A stretch of DNA of 64,000 bases from contig SUVQ01000010.1 of NCBI GenBank assembly GCA_015061905.1, forward strand, positions 54,284-118,283, given 5' to 3'. The notes under the pieces are model-generated. The model was not told the origin of the DNA and made no database searches. It saw only the letters and a list, made by a program, of their open reading frames with translations. The position numbers and the translations under genes were made by a program. The stretch's first letter is position 1. Each line of letters opens with the position of its first letter. Positions 1-9,632 of the stretch are shown piece by piece. The DNA comes from Verrucomicrobiota bacterium (GTDB lineage: Bacteria > Verrucomicrobiota > Verrucomicrobiia > Opitutales > UBA953).

Positions 1-1290
1 CATGAAGTCCATGCCGCCGTGGCCGCCGACTTTTTTCGCCTTTTCTCCGATTTCGAGAATGAGCGGGTGTGTGTACTTCTGAACAAGAGCCTGCTGTGCA
101 TCTGCCGGGAGGAATCCGTGAGCATTCAGGTTTTCGTGATTCGGAATGCCTTCAATCGTGGAGGTTTTGCCCTGAACAGCATAACCTTGAACCGGATATT
201 TGTTCGCGAAACCGCTCGTTCCCGTAACCTGATATTTGCGGTTGTAGGGCTGCGGCGTCATGACGTTGTGCTGAATTTCGATGACTTTTCCCTTAGCGGT
301 GCGCATGAGCGTCGTCGTGTGGTCGCCGTTTTCAAAGTGAGTGCACTTTTCGCCGGTGGCTTTTTCAACGAGCTGCTTTCCGATGAAGGAATCCGTGTCC
401 ATCGCAACGAGCGTGGTAAGGCGGTCGCCGCGGTGAATATCCATCACTTGGCAGACGGGACCGAGACCGTGCGTCGCATAGACGTCGCCGCGGTGCGTGC
501 GGTTGTATTCCAAACGCCAGCCGAGCTTGTCGTTCGCGTCTTTTTTCCAGTAATAATTCCAGAAGTCGCTCAAGTCGTGAATGTAAGCGCCTTCGCCGCG
601 GATAACTTCGCCGAACACGCCTTTTTTCGCCATATTGAGCGTATTGAGTTCGAAGAAGTCGTAGCAGCAGTTTTCGAGCTGAATGCAATGCTTGCGCGTG
701 CGTTCCGACATATTGATGAGATCCCAGCAGTCCTGAACACTCATCGCGGACGGGACTTCAATCGCGGCGTGCTTGCCTTTTTCCATTGCGTAGAGAGCGA
801 CGGGAACGTGGTGATTCCAGTCGGTTGCGATGTAAACCAAGTCGATATCATCGCGTTCGCAAAGAGCTTTGTAGCCGTCTTCCCCGCTGTAAATTGCCGC
901 CGGTTTGAGACCTTTATTGATAAGCTTATTGTTCTGCCCTTCCGCGCGTTCCTTCACATAATCGCAAAGCGCAACGATTTCGACATTCAAGCCGACATCT
1001 TTCATCGCCAAAAAGCGATCGACCGCACCGGGACCGCGCATCCCCAAGCCGACGAAACCGACACGGACGACGTCCAATTTCGGGGTCTTGAGTTCAAGCA
1101 CGTGCTTTTGTCCGGCGGGACGGGCGGGAACGGTCGTGCGAATAACGCCGTCTTTACCGCGAGTCCACTTCGCTTTGAACTGCCAGTTCATGCCGTCATC
1201 GCTCTTCGTCGATTCCGGAGTCGGTTCGGGGCAACCGGTCAGAGTAAACACGACACAGGCTGCTGCCAGCAAGTAGTTTAGTTTTTTCAT
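1..1290 (-). CDS. GH109-type alpha-N-acetylgalactosaminidase, lipoprotein (3' end beyond window)
   Basis: Reads from ATG at 1290 to the window edge, in frame, so about 430 residues are present and the C-terminus is missing. The N-terminus MKKLNYLLAAACVVF..LTGC is a lipoprotein signal with Cys at about residue 21, so the enzyme should be membrane anchored on the outer or periplasmic side. After a linker comes a Rossmann fold of the Gfo/Idh/MocA type (RVGFVGLGMRGPGAV, about residues 72-86) and a region with CDYVKERA, YIATDWNHHVP and the THGLGPV segment typical of GH109. GH109 enzymes use NAD in a redox-assisted hydrolysis and remove terminal alpha-GalNAc, for example from blood group A glycans and mucin. 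The sugar kinase just upstream in the same direction fits use of the released amino sugar. Family call is firm; substrate is inference. Confidence 0.85.
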   Translation of the reverse strand, partial: MKKLNYLLAAACVVFTLTGCPEPTPESTKSDDGMNWQFKAKWTRGKDGVIRTTVPARPAGQKHVLELKTPKLDVVRVGFVGLGMRGPGAVDRFLAMKDVGLNVEIVALCDYVKERAEGQNNKLINKGLKPAAIYSGEDGYKALCERDDIDLVYIATDWNHHVPVALYAMEKGKHAAIEVPSAMSVQDCWDLINMSERTRKHCIQLENCCYDFFELNTLNMAKKGVFGEVIRGEGAYIHDLSDFWNYYWKKDANDKLGWRLEYNRTHRGDVYATHGLGPVCQVMDIHRGDRLTTLVAMDTDSFIGKQLVEKATGEKCTHFENGDHTTTLMRTAKGKVIEIQHNVMTPQPYNRKYQVTGTSGFANKYPVQGYAVQGKTSTIEGIPNHENLNAHGFLPADAQQALVQKYTHPLILEIGEKAKKVGGHGGMDFM

Positions 1291-1390
1291 TAGTTATATC
1301 TCGTTTTTTGGGAAAGTAAAAGTTTCTGAAATAGTCTCAAAAATTCAAACGGACGTAAAGGTGAAAGATGAAATATGAAAGATTAGAGAA

Positions 1391-1445
1391 GCGGGAGCCC
1401 GGGAACGCGGTAATTCCCGAGCCTCCGGTCTCCCGTTCCCGGTTT
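1391..1445. repeat. Inverted pair of CGGGAACG words between sugar kinase and GH109
   Basis: CGGGAACG at 1400-1407 faces CGTTCCCG at 1434-1441, inside a 55-base segment of further GGGA/TCCC complementarity that can fold in several ways. A T-run follows on the + side only, so for the genes on the - strand it could be a hairpin between the kinase and the GH109 gene rather than a strong terminator. It might protect or attenuate a shared transcript. Confidence 0.5.
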
Positions 1446-1467
1446 TTCCTTAAATTTCAAGCCCTCT

Positions 1468-2583
1468 TTACAGCGAAGCGACGAGCGCGTTCATCGCGTC
1501 CATCTGCTCTTCGATGCATTCGACGAGGCGGAATTGCGTGCGGCAACGATCGAGGTTGTGATCCGGACGCGCTGTTTTGAAATACAGGTCGCCGTCGAGG
1601 TAGTCCGTAAGGAAGCGCATTCCGCATTCGAGCGTGAGAAGTTTGCCCGAGAACGGGAGCAATTCGCGTTCCTTTGCGTTGAGGAAATCTCCGGCGGAGC
1701 TGATGTAGCCTTTCGCGAGTGCTTCGAAATATTGGAACTGCATGGCGACTTTCGACAAATCGACTTCGTCTTCCTTAGCGGGAGAAGTCGAAGTGCGCAC
1801 CATGTCGCCGAAGTCATAAAGCGCGGAGCCCGGCATCGACGTATCGAGGTCGATAACGCAAATTCCTTCAAGCGTATAGTCGTCGATGAGCACGTTGTTC
1901 AGCTTCGTGTCCTGGTGCGCGATGCGTTCGGGAATTTCGCCCTTCGCCATCGCGTCGAGCACAACGGAACAATCCGCTTCGCGCGCGAGAATGAAGTCGA
2001 TTTCCTTTTTGACGCCGGCGGCGCGGTTTTTCACGTCGGCAGCGAGCGATTTTTGGAAAGTTTCAAAGCGTTTGCGCGTGTTGTGGAAATCCGGAATGGT
2101 TTCGACGAGGCGTCCGTCCGGAATATCGACGAGAAGTTTTTGGAAGTTCCCGAAAGCGCGAGCCGCCTGAAACGCCTGTTCCGTCGTTTCGATCACGTCG
2201 TAGCCGCGGGCGCGTTCGATGAAAATGTAGCAACGCCAAACATTGCCTTCCGCGTCGACATACCAATCCTTGCCGGTTTTCGTCGGGATGAGCGTGAGCG
2301 TGCGGCGAGAAGCGTCGGGCGCGTTGTTAGCTTTGAGTTTGTCAAACGAATGACGGCAAATACGCGCGACGTTTTCCATCAATCCTTCCGGATTTTTGAA
2401 AATGTAGGAATTAACGCGCTGAATGATGTAGCGCACGCGGCAGGCGCCTTGGTCGAATACGGCGCAAAACGTGTCGTTAATGTGCCCGCTTCCATACGGG
2501 AACGCGTCGACGAAGTCGCCGTAAATGGCAAATTGCGCCGCGATGGCGGGAACGTTGTATTTGGTGTCTTTTGCTGAGGACAT
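1468..2583 (-). CDS. APH-fold sugar kinase, N-acetylhexosamine 1-kinase-like
   Basis: 371 residues, starting at ATG 2583. The aminoglycoside-phosphotransferase fold is shown by the catalytic loop around residue 223 (IAHQDTKLNNVLID; Asp as base, Asn as metal ligand) and the following VIDLDT metal-binding motif. The early YGSGHINDTF resembles the nucleotide loop of the family. This family includes NahK, which phosphorylates GalNAc and GlcNAc at C1 for salvage. The GH109 alpha-N-acetylgalactosaminidase directly downstream (178 bases, same strand) supports an N-acetylhexosamine substrate. It could also be a choline or homoserine kinase-type relative, but length and motifs fit NahK-like proteins better. 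Cytoplasmic. Substrate is inferred from context. Confidence 0.8.
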   Translation of the reverse strand: MSSAKDTKYNVPAIAAQFAIYGDFVDAFPYGSGHINDTFCAVFDQGACRVRYIIQRVNSYIFKNPEGLMENVARICRHSFDKLKANNAPDASRRTLTLIPTKTGKDWYVDAEGNVWRCYIFIERARGYDVIETTEQAFQAARAFGNFQKLLVDIPDGRLVETIPDFHNTRKRFETFQKSLAADVKNRAAGVKKEIDFILAREADCSVVLDAMAKGEIPERIAHQDTKLNNVLIDDYTLEGICVIDLDTSMPGSALYDFGDMVRTSTSPAKEDEVDLSKVAMQFQYFEALAKGYISSAGDFLNAKERELLPFSGKLLTLECGMRFLTDYLDGDLYFKTARPDHNLDRCRTQFRLVECIEEQMDAMNALVASL

Positions 2584-2707
2584 AAGTTCGTGGGTAGTTT
2601 TGTTAAAAAAATAAAATTTTGCGCGGAGCGAAATCGCGTTTCCGCGTGTCTCAGAGTCTCGTCTTTCCCGCCTGTAAGCGCAAGAAAGAATTACGTTCCC
2701 GCGACGG

Positions 2708-3445
2708 TTAGCGGCGAATCAGCCACTCGATTTTTGCTTTTTCGTCGAAAACCGTTACCGAAAATTCGTCATCGTCAAGGCATTGCGCCTTGAGTTCTTT
2801 TTCGGTCAGTTTGTCCGCCTTTTTCTTTCCCTGATTGTAAAGAGCAACGAGGCGTTTTAACTCTGCAGAGGTTTTCTTAGATATTTTCGAAACGTTAAAA
2901 ATCTTTTTTGTAAAACCTTCCCGCTCGGATTTCATTGCATCTTTGCCCTGCCGCTGAATTTCGATGGCTTCGGACGGGGAAAACTTTAGCTTTTTCAGCG
3001 TTTCCGCCTTCATGTTGTAAAGTAAAACGTTTTCGCCGCCCACAATTTCAAACACGGCGGAAAGTTGCTTAAAATCAGCTTTCCCGCCGAATGCCGTTCC
3101 CGCGTCGCCCGAATCCGGAAAATATTTTTTTGTAAACGCGTCAAAATCCTCCGGCGGCATCAAAACAAAAATAAGTCCTCCGGCGGCTTGTTTTTTGTCG
3201 CCTGTTTCAATCGGAACAACGGCGGCATCGGCGTCAGACATCACCGTTCCCGTTTCCGCAATATCCAGGACGAACGTATTTACCCGCGTCCCTTTAAAAT
3301 CCTTGATTTTCGCCGCCCAAACGTCAGCGCAGGAAACTTCCGTTTCCGCTTTTTTCCCGGCTTTCTTTTTAGGCGCGGCAACAACGGAAACCGGAACGAG
3401 CAGGGAAAACAGCAGAACAAAACCGAGCGTGAGTATTTTCTTCAT
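2708..3445 (-). CDS. Secreted Lys-rich protein of unknown function
   Basis: 245 residues from ATG 3445. The N-terminus (MKKILTLGFVLLFSLLVPVSVVAA) is a clear Sec signal with likely cleavage after VAA, followed by a basic stretch (PKKKAGKKAE). The mature part is about 220 residues, mixed alpha/beta by eye, with no catalytic motif that can be named, and is rich in Lys, Phe and Asp. A single Cys lies near residue 39 and another near 222. It sits 37 bases downstream of the antiporter on the same strand and may be co-transcribed with it. No family recognised. Confidence 0.7.
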   Translation of the reverse strand: MKKILTLGFVLLFSLLVPVSVVAAPKKKAGKKAETEVSCADVWAAKIKDFKGTRVNTFVLDIAETGTVMSDADAAVVPIETGDKKQAAGGLIFVLMPPEDFDAFTKKYFPDSGDAGTAFGGKADFKQLSAVFEIVGGENVLLYNMKAETLKKLKFSPSEAIEIQRQGKDAMKSEREGFTKKIFNVSKISKKTSAELKRLVALYNQGKKKADKLTEKELKAQCLDDDEFSVTVFDEKAKIEWLIRR

Positions 3446-3482
3446 GATAAAAAAGAGATTTCAGCTTTCGTTTTTTATTTTT

Positions 3483-4877
3483 TTATTGAGAAGAACTCAG
3501 AAAAATCCACGCGCAGAAAACCAGCACGGGAACGAGAATCGGCAAGCTGTAGCGGAAAATATAGCCGAAAAAGGACGGCATTTTCACGTTTTCCGCCTCG
3601 GCGATGGATTTCACCATAAAGTTCGGCCCGTTCCCGATGTATGTCAGCGCGCCGAAGAACACCGAGCCGAGCGAAATCGCAACCACCAGAAGACTGTATG
3701 CCGGATTTTCCGTATCGGTCATCCAGTCCACCTGTTCGGTTGCCGGGATTTCGGCGGGAACGATACTGCGAATCAAATCAAAGAAATTCGCATACGTGGG
3801 CGTATTGTCCAAAAAGCCCGAAAGCGCGCCCGAGGCAAAATAATAATGCGCCGGGCTTTTGAGCATTTCCGCAATTTGCGGACCGTGCGTTGTCAGGTAA
3901 GCCAACGCCGGAACCATCGTCAGAAAGATGCCGACAAACAAATAACCCACTTCCCGGATCGGCTCGAAGTTGAAATTATTTTCGCGGTGAATTTCCGGAT
4001 GCGTCTGGAAATAGGAAGCGACCGCCGCCAAAACCATTACGATTTCGCGCACGAAATACGTCTCCAAAACTTCGCGCACGGGAACGGAAACCTGTCCGGG
4101 CAAAAATACCGCGCAAACCACCACCAGCAAATACCCGATATTTTTAACTCCGCGCACGGAAAGCGCCATCCGCTCCGCCGATTTTTCCGCAAGACGGGAA
4201 CGCGCTCCCGCCTTCCGGAAACTCCGCAAATCTATCAGGTAAAATACGGCAAGCAACGCCCCGACGACAAAAGCCCACGGCAAATTTGCCTGTTCGAAAA
4301 TCCAGAAAAACTCCACACCTCGCAAATATCCGATGTAAAGCGGCGGATCGCCAATCGGCGTAAGCGCACCTCCGACATTGGAGACGATAAAAATGAAAAA
4401 AACAATGTGAAACGCCGAAAGCCGGTATTTGTTAATCTGCATCCACGGGCGAATAAGCACCATCGACGCTCCCGTCGTTCCGATAAGATTCGCCAACACC
4501 GCCCCGATTAACAGAAAAAGCACATTCGTTTTCGGCGTCGCTTCTCCCGGCAGGCGAATTGCGATCCCGCCCGAAATTACAAACAGCGAACCGACCAACG
4601 CGATGAACGAAATGTATTCTTTCAGCGAATGCCAAACATCGCCCGCGCCGCCCGGCACCAACGGAATGTAATACGCAGCGACGGCAAGCCCGAGAACCAG
4701 CGAAACCGCCGGATAAAAACGCTCCCAGCGGTGCTTCCACTTTTTGCCCGTCAAAGGCATTACCGCTATCAACGCCAACAACAGGACGAACGGAATCGAC
4801 ATCCAAAGCTGAACCGCTTCGTATTTTCCGCCCGACGCAATCAATGCAGGAAATTCCAAGATTCCTAAACTGCTCAT
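3483..4877 (-). CDS. NhaD-like sodium:proton antiporter family membrane protein
   Basis: 464 residues with about 11-12 hydrophobic segments spread over the whole length, so an inner-membrane carrier. The sequence around residues 138-188 (ANLIGTTGASMVLIRP, SNVGGALTPIGDPPLYIG) matches the conserved core of the ion transporter superfamily that includes NhaD, ArsB and CitM-type carriers; the TPIGDPP element is typical of putative Na+/H+ antiporters of this group. A second, inverted-repeat-like core is visible near residues 345-360 (SGFLDNTPTYANFF). Likely role: exchange of Na+ for H+ and pH or salt homeostasis. Ion specificity cannot be decided from sequence alone. Confidence 0.82.
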   Translation of the reverse strand: MSSLGILEFPALIASGGKYEAVQLWMSIPFVLLLALIAVMPLTGKKWKHRWERFYPAVSLVLGLAVAAYYIPLVPGGAGDVWHSLKEYISFIALVGSLFVISGGIAIRLPGEATPKTNVLFLLIGAVLANLIGTTGASMVLIRPWMQINKYRLSAFHIVFFIFIVSNVGGALTPIGDPPLYIGYLRGVEFFWIFEQANLPWAFVVGALLAVFYLIDLRSFRKAGARSRLAEKSAERMALSVRGVKNIGYLLVVVCAVFLPGQVSVPVREVLETYFVREIVMVLAAVASYFQTHPEIHRENNFNFEPIREVGYLFVGIFLTMVPALAYLTTHGPQIAEMLKSPAHYYFASGALSGFLDNTPTYANFFDLIRSIVPAEIPATEQVDWMTDTENPAYSLLVVAISLGSVFFGALTYIGNGPNFMVKSIAEAENVKMPSFFGYIFRYSLPILVPVLVFCAWIFLSSSQ

Positions 4878-4972
4878 AGATTATTCAATTCCAAAAAAAA
4901 ACTTTTACCGCGACAAGCGAAATCGCCACAAAAGTTTTGTCGACAACACTCGGCGTTGCGTTCTTTTTCTTG

Positions 4973-5024
4973 AAAAAAAAGCGTTCCCGCACAAGACGGC
5001 TTTTGCCGAGCGGGAACGCTTTTC
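4973..5024 (-). terminator. Intrinsic terminator of rpoD made from an inverted CGGGAACG pair
   Basis: GCGTTCCCGC at 4981-4990 pairs with GCGGGAACGC at 5010-5019 around a 19-base loop that itself has complementarity (AGACGGC/GCCGAG region). On the - strand it is followed by eight T (the A-run 4973-4980). It lies 35 bases beyond the rpoD stop codon. Textbook hairpin plus U-tract, both arms being complete copies of the iterated word. Confidence 0.9.
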
Positions 5025-5058
5025 TACGAAAACGGGAATGACTTCTCCGGGAAAGAAA

Positions 5059-7425
5059 TTATTCCTCCGCGTCCGAAAAATCGTCCTCGTCGGAATCGCT
5101 TTCCGAGGAAGGCGATTCGTCCCGGTTTCCGGCGGGAACGTCGGAGCGCGTAAACTGGTCGAAGCTCGGACCGGAGACGTCCTGATCCGCCTCGAAAAAC
5201 CCGTGAAGCTGGCGCAGACGCGTCGGGTGGCGCATTTTTCGGAGAGCCTTCGCTTCAATTTGGCGAATACGTTCACGCGTAACATTGAAGATTTTTCCGA
5301 CTTCTTCGAGCGTGCGGGAGTAACCGTCTTTCAGCCCGAAGCGATACGTGAGGACTTCGCGTTCTCGGTCGGTAAGCGATTTCAGCACGTCGATAATTTT
5401 TTCGCGCAGAAGTGCCGTTGCCGCGATGTCGTAGGGATTTTCCGCAGCTTTATCTTCGATGAAATCCCCGAAGCTGGTATCGTCTCCGTCGCCGACCGGA
5501 CTCTGAAGCGAAATCGGCTGTTGCGACATTTTCATGATTTGCTGAACGCGTTCGGGCGGCATCTGCATTTCGTTGGCGACTTCTTCCGGCGTCGGTTCGT
5601 GACCGAGTTCCTGGAAGAGTTGTTTCTGCACCTGCATTACTTTGTTCAGCGTTTCAATCATGTGAACGGGAATGCGGATTGTTCGTGCCTGATCCGCGAT
5701 GGAGCGCGTGATGGCTTGGCGAATCCACCAAGTGGCGTAAGTCGAAAACTTGTAGCCGCGGCGATATTCGAATTTTTCAACCGCTTTCATCAGCCCCATA
5801 TTTCCTTCCTGAATCAAATCGAGGAACGAAAGCCCGCGATTGGTGTATTTTTTGGCAATGGAAATAACGAGGCGCAAATTTGCCTCTACCATGTTGGTTT
5901 TGGCTTTGTTGGCGGCGGCAAGGCAAGTGCGGACTTCGCGATAAACGTCCAGCAGTTCCGAGGCGGAAATGCGATATTCCTTTTCGAGCGCGGAGAGTTC
6001 CCGCTGAATTTGTTTCGCGTCCAATTTGCGGGCGCGGCGGTCCTTGTGCTCAATGAGTTCAAGTTGCCAAACATAATCGCGGAATTTATCCAAAACCGGC
6101 TTAAACGTGCGCAACCATTCTTCAAGCACTTTAATTTTGAAGCAGAATTTACGCAAAAGCGGGCGAATATCTTTTTGCAATTTGATAAAGCGTGCGTGCC
6201 CTTTTTTGCGAATTTCCTCGTTCGCGCCGCCGATGTGTTCCATCCATGCCTTGTCGAGCTTCGCAGAGATGGCTTCGACGGCGGAAATGGCTTTCGGAAG
6301 CATGCGGAAATACCAGTCACGGGATTCGACTTTTTTGTCGAGAACGACTCTGTCGAAGCGTTCCGTTTTTTCATTGAGGCGGCGCGCCGTATCAAGCTGG
6401 ACGGGAAGCGAAAGCCAAATCGAGCAAAGTGCGTCTTGCGCTCGCGACTCGGCTTCTTCGATGCTTCGCGAAATTTGAATTTCCTGATCTCGGGAAAGTA
6501 ACGGCACCTGCCCCATTTGGCGCAAATACATGCGAACGGGATCGTCAAGAATGTCGACCTGCGCCATGCGGAGCGCATCTTCCTCTTCGGCGGAAAGGCG
6601 GAGCTTGTAGGCTTCCACTTCGTCGTTGTCGAGGATTTTGACGTCGAGGTTATCAAGAATGTTGATGATGCTGTCGAACGCTTCGTGGGACGATCCCGTT
6701 GCGGGAATGATGCGGTTGATGTCCTCAATCGTAACAAATCCCTGTTGCTTCGAAAGGGAATCCAGCTCGCGCACTTTTTCATTCATTTCCGCCTGATTTA
6801 CGGGCGCGGGAGCCTGTCCGGCGGCAACGTCTTCCGCAAAGTGCATTTTTTGCGACAATTCGCGGATTTTTTGTGCATCGGCGTCGGCGTGCTTGCGGCG
6901 GCGTTCCCGTTCGGCGTGTGTCAGAACGTCCGAGCGGTCCGGCGCGTATTTGATTTCGCCGACTTCCGCGACCGGCGGTTCCGTTACGACGGGAACGTTT
7001 TGCTTTGCCTTACTTTTTTTCGGCTTAGCAGGCGTAGTCGGCGCAGATTTCGGTTTGTTTTCGGAGACTTTTTTCGTGGCGGATTTTTTTTCCGAAACTT
7101 TTTTTGCCGGAGACGGCTGTTTTTTCAAACTTTTCTTGGTTGCCGGCTCTTTTTTCGCGGGAACGCTTTTTGCCGCCGATTCTTTTTTGGACAAAGTTTT
7201 TTTCGCGACTGCCGGCTTTTCAACGGATTTCGCTTTTTTCGCGGGAGCGGAGGCTGCGCTCGCTTTCTTTTGGGCAGATGCCGGAGCGGTTTTCTTACTC
7301 GCAAGCGCCTTGGACGGTGCCGGCTTCGAGGCGGCTACGGGCTTTTTTACGGGAACGGATTTGGAGGCTTTTTTTGCCGGAAGTTTTTTCTCGGGCGTTG
7401 CCTTGTTTTTTTTCTTCTCTGCCAT
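5059..7425 (-). CDS. rpoD: RNA polymerase primary sigma factor RpoD (SigA)
   Basis: 788 residues. The first about 150 residues are a low-complexity Lys/Ala/Pro/Ser extension (repeated PAKK, SKK, APAKK), unusual in length. After it come region 1.1-like sequence, region 1.2 ([17 protein letters not shown], about residue 288), a non-conserved insert rich in charged residues, region 2 ([36 protein letters not shown]) for -10 binding and melting, region 3 ([13 protein letters not shown]) and region 4 with the -35 helix-turn-helix ([20 protein letters not shown]). An acidic tail ([15 protein letters not shown]) ends the protein. It follows dnaG by 32 bases on the same strand, like the dnaG-rpoD order of the classical macromolecular synthesis operon. 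Terminator follows at 4973-5024. Confidence 0.97.
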   Translation of the reverse strand: MAEKKKNKATPEKKLPAKKASKSVPVKKPVAASKPAPSKALASKKTAPASAQKKASAASAPAKKAKSVEKPAVAKKTLSKKESAAKSVPAKKEPATKKSLKKQPSPAKKVSEKKSATKKVSENKPKSAPTTPAKPKKSKAKQNVPVVTEPPVAEVGEIKYAPDRSDVLTHAERERRRKHADADAQKIRELSQKMHFAEDVAAGQAPAPVNQAEMNEKVRELDSLSKQQGFVTIEDINRIIPATGSSHEAFDSIINILDNLDVKILDNDEVEAYKLRLSAEEEDALRMAQVDILDDPVRMYLRQMGQVPLLSRDQEIQISRSIEEAESRAQDALCSIWLSLPVQLDTARRLNEKTERFDRVVLDKKVESRDWYFRMLPKAISAVEAISAKLDKAWMEHIGGANEEIRKKGHARFIKLQKDIRPLLRKFCFKIKVLEEWLRTFKPVLDKFRDYVWQLELIEHKDRRARKLDAKQIQRELSALEKEYRISASELLDVYREVRTCLAAANKAKTNMVEANLRLVISIAKKYTNRGLSFLDLIQEGNMGLMKAVEKFEYRRGYKFSTYATWWIRQAITRSIADQARTIRIPVHMIETLNKVMQVQKQLFQELGHEPTPEEVANEMQMPPERVQQIMKMSQQPISLQSPVGDGDDTSFGDFIEDKAAENPYDIAATALLREKIIDVLKSLTDREREVLTYRFGLKDGYSRTLEEVGKIFNVTRERIRQIEAKALRKMRHPTRLRQLHGFFEADQDVSGPSFDQFTRSDVPAGNRDESPSSESDSDEDDFSDAEE

Positions 7426-7457
7426 AATTAGAATTCTTAAAAATGTTTTCTTTTTTT

Positions 7458-9383
7458 TTAAAGGGTTTGATTCAAATGAATACGCGGCGGATTTTTCAAA
7501 ATCCGTCTCAATTCGATGCGCCTCTTTTGTAGAGCGAGGAGCTCGGGAGAATCGCCGGGCAAAGATTCCATGCGCCTGTCAAGCTCCCGGCGTTCCCGCT
7601 CGCAACTCTTTGAGCAAAGCCGAGCAAGACACTCGTTGGCGATACTTTCCGCATCTTCCGACGCATTCCGGTCAAAGCCGTTCCCGATGCGAGCGACAAA
7701 ATCACGTTCTTCGTCCGTTTCAAGCAAGTCGTGTATGAACGCGGTGCCACGCCACTCCCCTTCCGAAATTTCCGCGAAAATGCGATTGAGAAGGCGGCCT
7801 GCGCAGGTAGTTGAATCAATCCAGCTCGGCGGGATTGTATGAGCAAGCAAGGGAGTAATGTCATCGTGATTGAGTGCGAGGATTAAAATGTCCTCCTCCG
7901 CAGTTGTCAAGGGGGAGTTCCCGCCCGATGTTGCTACGGCTCTTTCGGGAACGCGGACGGATGCGGTTCCGGCGCGCGCACGTTCTTCCGCAACTTTGTT
8001 GGCGGAGAATCTGGAAAAATCCCGTTCCACGGCAAGCCGCTCCAGTCCGGCAATTCGTGCCAGCGTTATCAGACAATCCGTTCGGAAAACCTCGGAAGTC
8101 GCTGCAGAAATAATTTCATAAATTTCCTCAAGCGCGCTTTGCGTCTGCGCCGGGCTGAGTTTTTCCCGTTCCGGAAAAAACTTTTTAGCAATAAATTGCA
8201 TCGCGGGAACGGCACTCCTGAGAATTACGGGAACGCCGCCGACACCGTTTTTCATCAAAAATTCGTCGGGGTCTTTTCCGCCGGGAACACTCAGAAAATG
8301 CAAATCCAGCCCGGCTTTGAACGCAAGCGGAGCAAGGCGCAGTGCCGCCTTTTGCCCGGCAACATCCGCGTCCAGCAAACAATCGAGCCTGTCGCTGTAA
8401 CGACGCAAAAGCAGAAGCTGATCTTCCGTGATTCCCGTTCCCTGCCCGGCAACCGCCGTGCGTAAGCCGCAAGTCCAGCAGCGAATGGCATCAAGTTGCC
8501 CTTCCACCAACACGAACGGAGCGGAAAAGGACTCGTCTGCGGGCTCGGTTCCTTTGCGCCGGTTCACAAAAACATCTTTGGCTTTGTCAATGTTAAACAG
8601 CGTTGAACCTTTATGAAAACATTCCGTTTCGGGAGAATTTATGTATTTGGCGACATTCATTCCGCGACCGTCATCCGGCGTAATTCCCGGAATTTTTCGG
8701 GCGGTAAACGCAATCACGCGTCCCTGAATATCCGATATCGGAATCATCAGCCGCGCCTCAAAACGGCAAAGCCACGCTTCCGGCGTTTTCGGTGCGCGCT
8801 CCATTCCGACAAACATTCCCGAAGCCGCCAACGCGCGCCCGGAAAAACCTTTCTTTCTCAGTGCTTCAACAAATGCCCGCGTCCCGTTTTTCGGGAGAAA
8901 TCCGACGCGAAAAGTTCGTGCCGTTTCCGCGTCAAATCCGCGTTCCCGCGTCCAATATTCGCGCACCTTGGCAGAGATTTCGTTTTCTCGGCGAAAACAC
9001 TCCGAAAAATATCCGGCGGCGAACTCGTGAATATCAAAAAGCTCTCCGCGCATCGAGCGCTCTCCGTTCCCGCCGGACGCGCCCTTTTCGTATTCAACGG
9101 TGATTCCGAAGCGTTTGGCAACGCGCTCGACCGACTCCGCAAAAGTCAGATTCTCACGCACCATTAAAAATTTAAAAATATCCCCGCCCTGTCCGGTGCT
9201 GAAGCAGTAATAAAATCCTTTTTCCGGATCTACAAAAAAGGACGGCGTATTTTCGTTCGCAAACGGACTGAGCCCTTTCCACTTCGAGCCGGAACGCCGC
9301 AAACCCGTATAATCCCCGATAAACGCCACGATGTCGGCGCGGGAACGGATTTCGTCAATACTTCTTCTGGAAATTAAAGGCAC
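7458..9383 (-). CDS. dnaG: DNA primase DnaG with degenerate zinc-binding domain
   Basis: 641 residues from a GTG at 9383 ([19 protein letters not shown]), which matches the usual DnaG start; the open frame runs on upstream to a TTG at 9461, but those residues come from a dispersed repeat. N-terminal region keeps the zinc-ribbon frame ([33 protein letters not shown]) yet three of the four usual CHCC zinc ligands are replaced (Ser, Ala, Thr in place of Cys, His, Cys). The TOPRIM core follows: [12 protein letters not shown], then [12 protein letters not shown] and [13 protein letters not shown] with the acidic metal triad. The C-terminal part should bind DnaB helicase. Makes RNA primers at the fork. 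Lies just upstream of rpoD. Confidence 0.93.
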   Translation of the reverse strand: MPLISRRSIDEIRSRADIVAFIGDYTGLRRSGSKWKGLSPFANENTPSFFVDPEKGFYYCFSTGQGGDIFKFLMVRENLTFAESVERVAKRFGITVEYEKGASGGNGERSMRGELFDIHEFAAGYFSECFRRENEISAKVREYWTRERGFDAETARTFRVGFLPKNGTRAFVEALRKKGFSGRALAASGMFVGMERAPKTPEAWLCRFEARLMIPISDIQGRVIAFTARKIPGITPDDGRGMNVAKYINSPETECFHKGSTLFNIDKAKDVFVNRRKGTEPADESFSAPFVLVEGQLDAIRCWTCGLRTAVAGQGTGITEDQLLLLRRYSDRLDCLLDADVAGQKAALRLAPLAFKAGLDLHFLSVPGGKDPDEFLMKNGVGGVPVILRSAVPAMQFIAKKFFPEREKLSPAQTQSALEEIYEIISAATSEVFRTDCLITLARIAGLERLAVERDFSRFSANKVAEERARAGTASVRVPERAVATSGGNSPLTTAEEDILILALNHDDITPLLAHTIPPSWIDSTTCAGRLLNRIFAEISEGEWRGTAFIHDLLETDEERDFVARIGNGFDRNASEDAESIANECLARLCSKSCERERRELDRRMESLPGDSPELLALQKRRIELRRILKNPPRIHLNQTL

Positions 9384-9426
9384 GGCAGATGAAAGCGCGG
9401 AATCTTGCCAAACATTTGCCCTGCCC

Positions 9427-9607
9427 GCAAATTGAAATTTGTTGCCCGGAACGAGCAACAAATGCTGAAAAGCTGAAGAGCCTAGAAGTTTGGTTGTTTC
9501 GCTCGCGAAACAAGGAAAAGAATCTTTTTTATTTTATAAAAGTAAAACGCTCGGCGAAGTCGATTAAACTTTTCAGTTCCTCAGCTTTTAAACATTTGCC
9601 GAAGCGT
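9427..9607 (+). repeat. Dispersed intergenic repeat, copy 1 (about 180 bp)
   Basis: Lies between the divergent dnaG and beta-CASP genes. It is clearly similar, by direct reading, to the reverse complement of 59811-60011: shared runs include AACAAGGAAAAGAATC, TTTATAAAAGT, TCGGCGAAG.CGATTAAAC and ACATTTGCCGAAGCG. It begins with GCAAATTGAAATTTG, a near-palindrome also present at about 22371 and 33768. No reading frame is conserved between copies, so a non-coding element. Confidence 0.75.
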
Positions 9608-9632
9608 TGATGATTCCGTAAGTTTTCCCGTT

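Noticed and set aside
19..1281. Long + strand open frame of 420 codons opposite the GH109 gene
   Set aside because: The - strand reads as a clear GH109 lipoprotein with family motifs; the + frame shows no domain and is a codon-bias shadow. The same applies to long antisense frames at 1534-2577, 5038-6501, 34126-35748 and 61040-62371.
9384..9461. N-terminal extension of DnaG from TTG 9461
   Set aside because: These codons lie in a dispersed non-coding repeat and do not align with primase N-termini.
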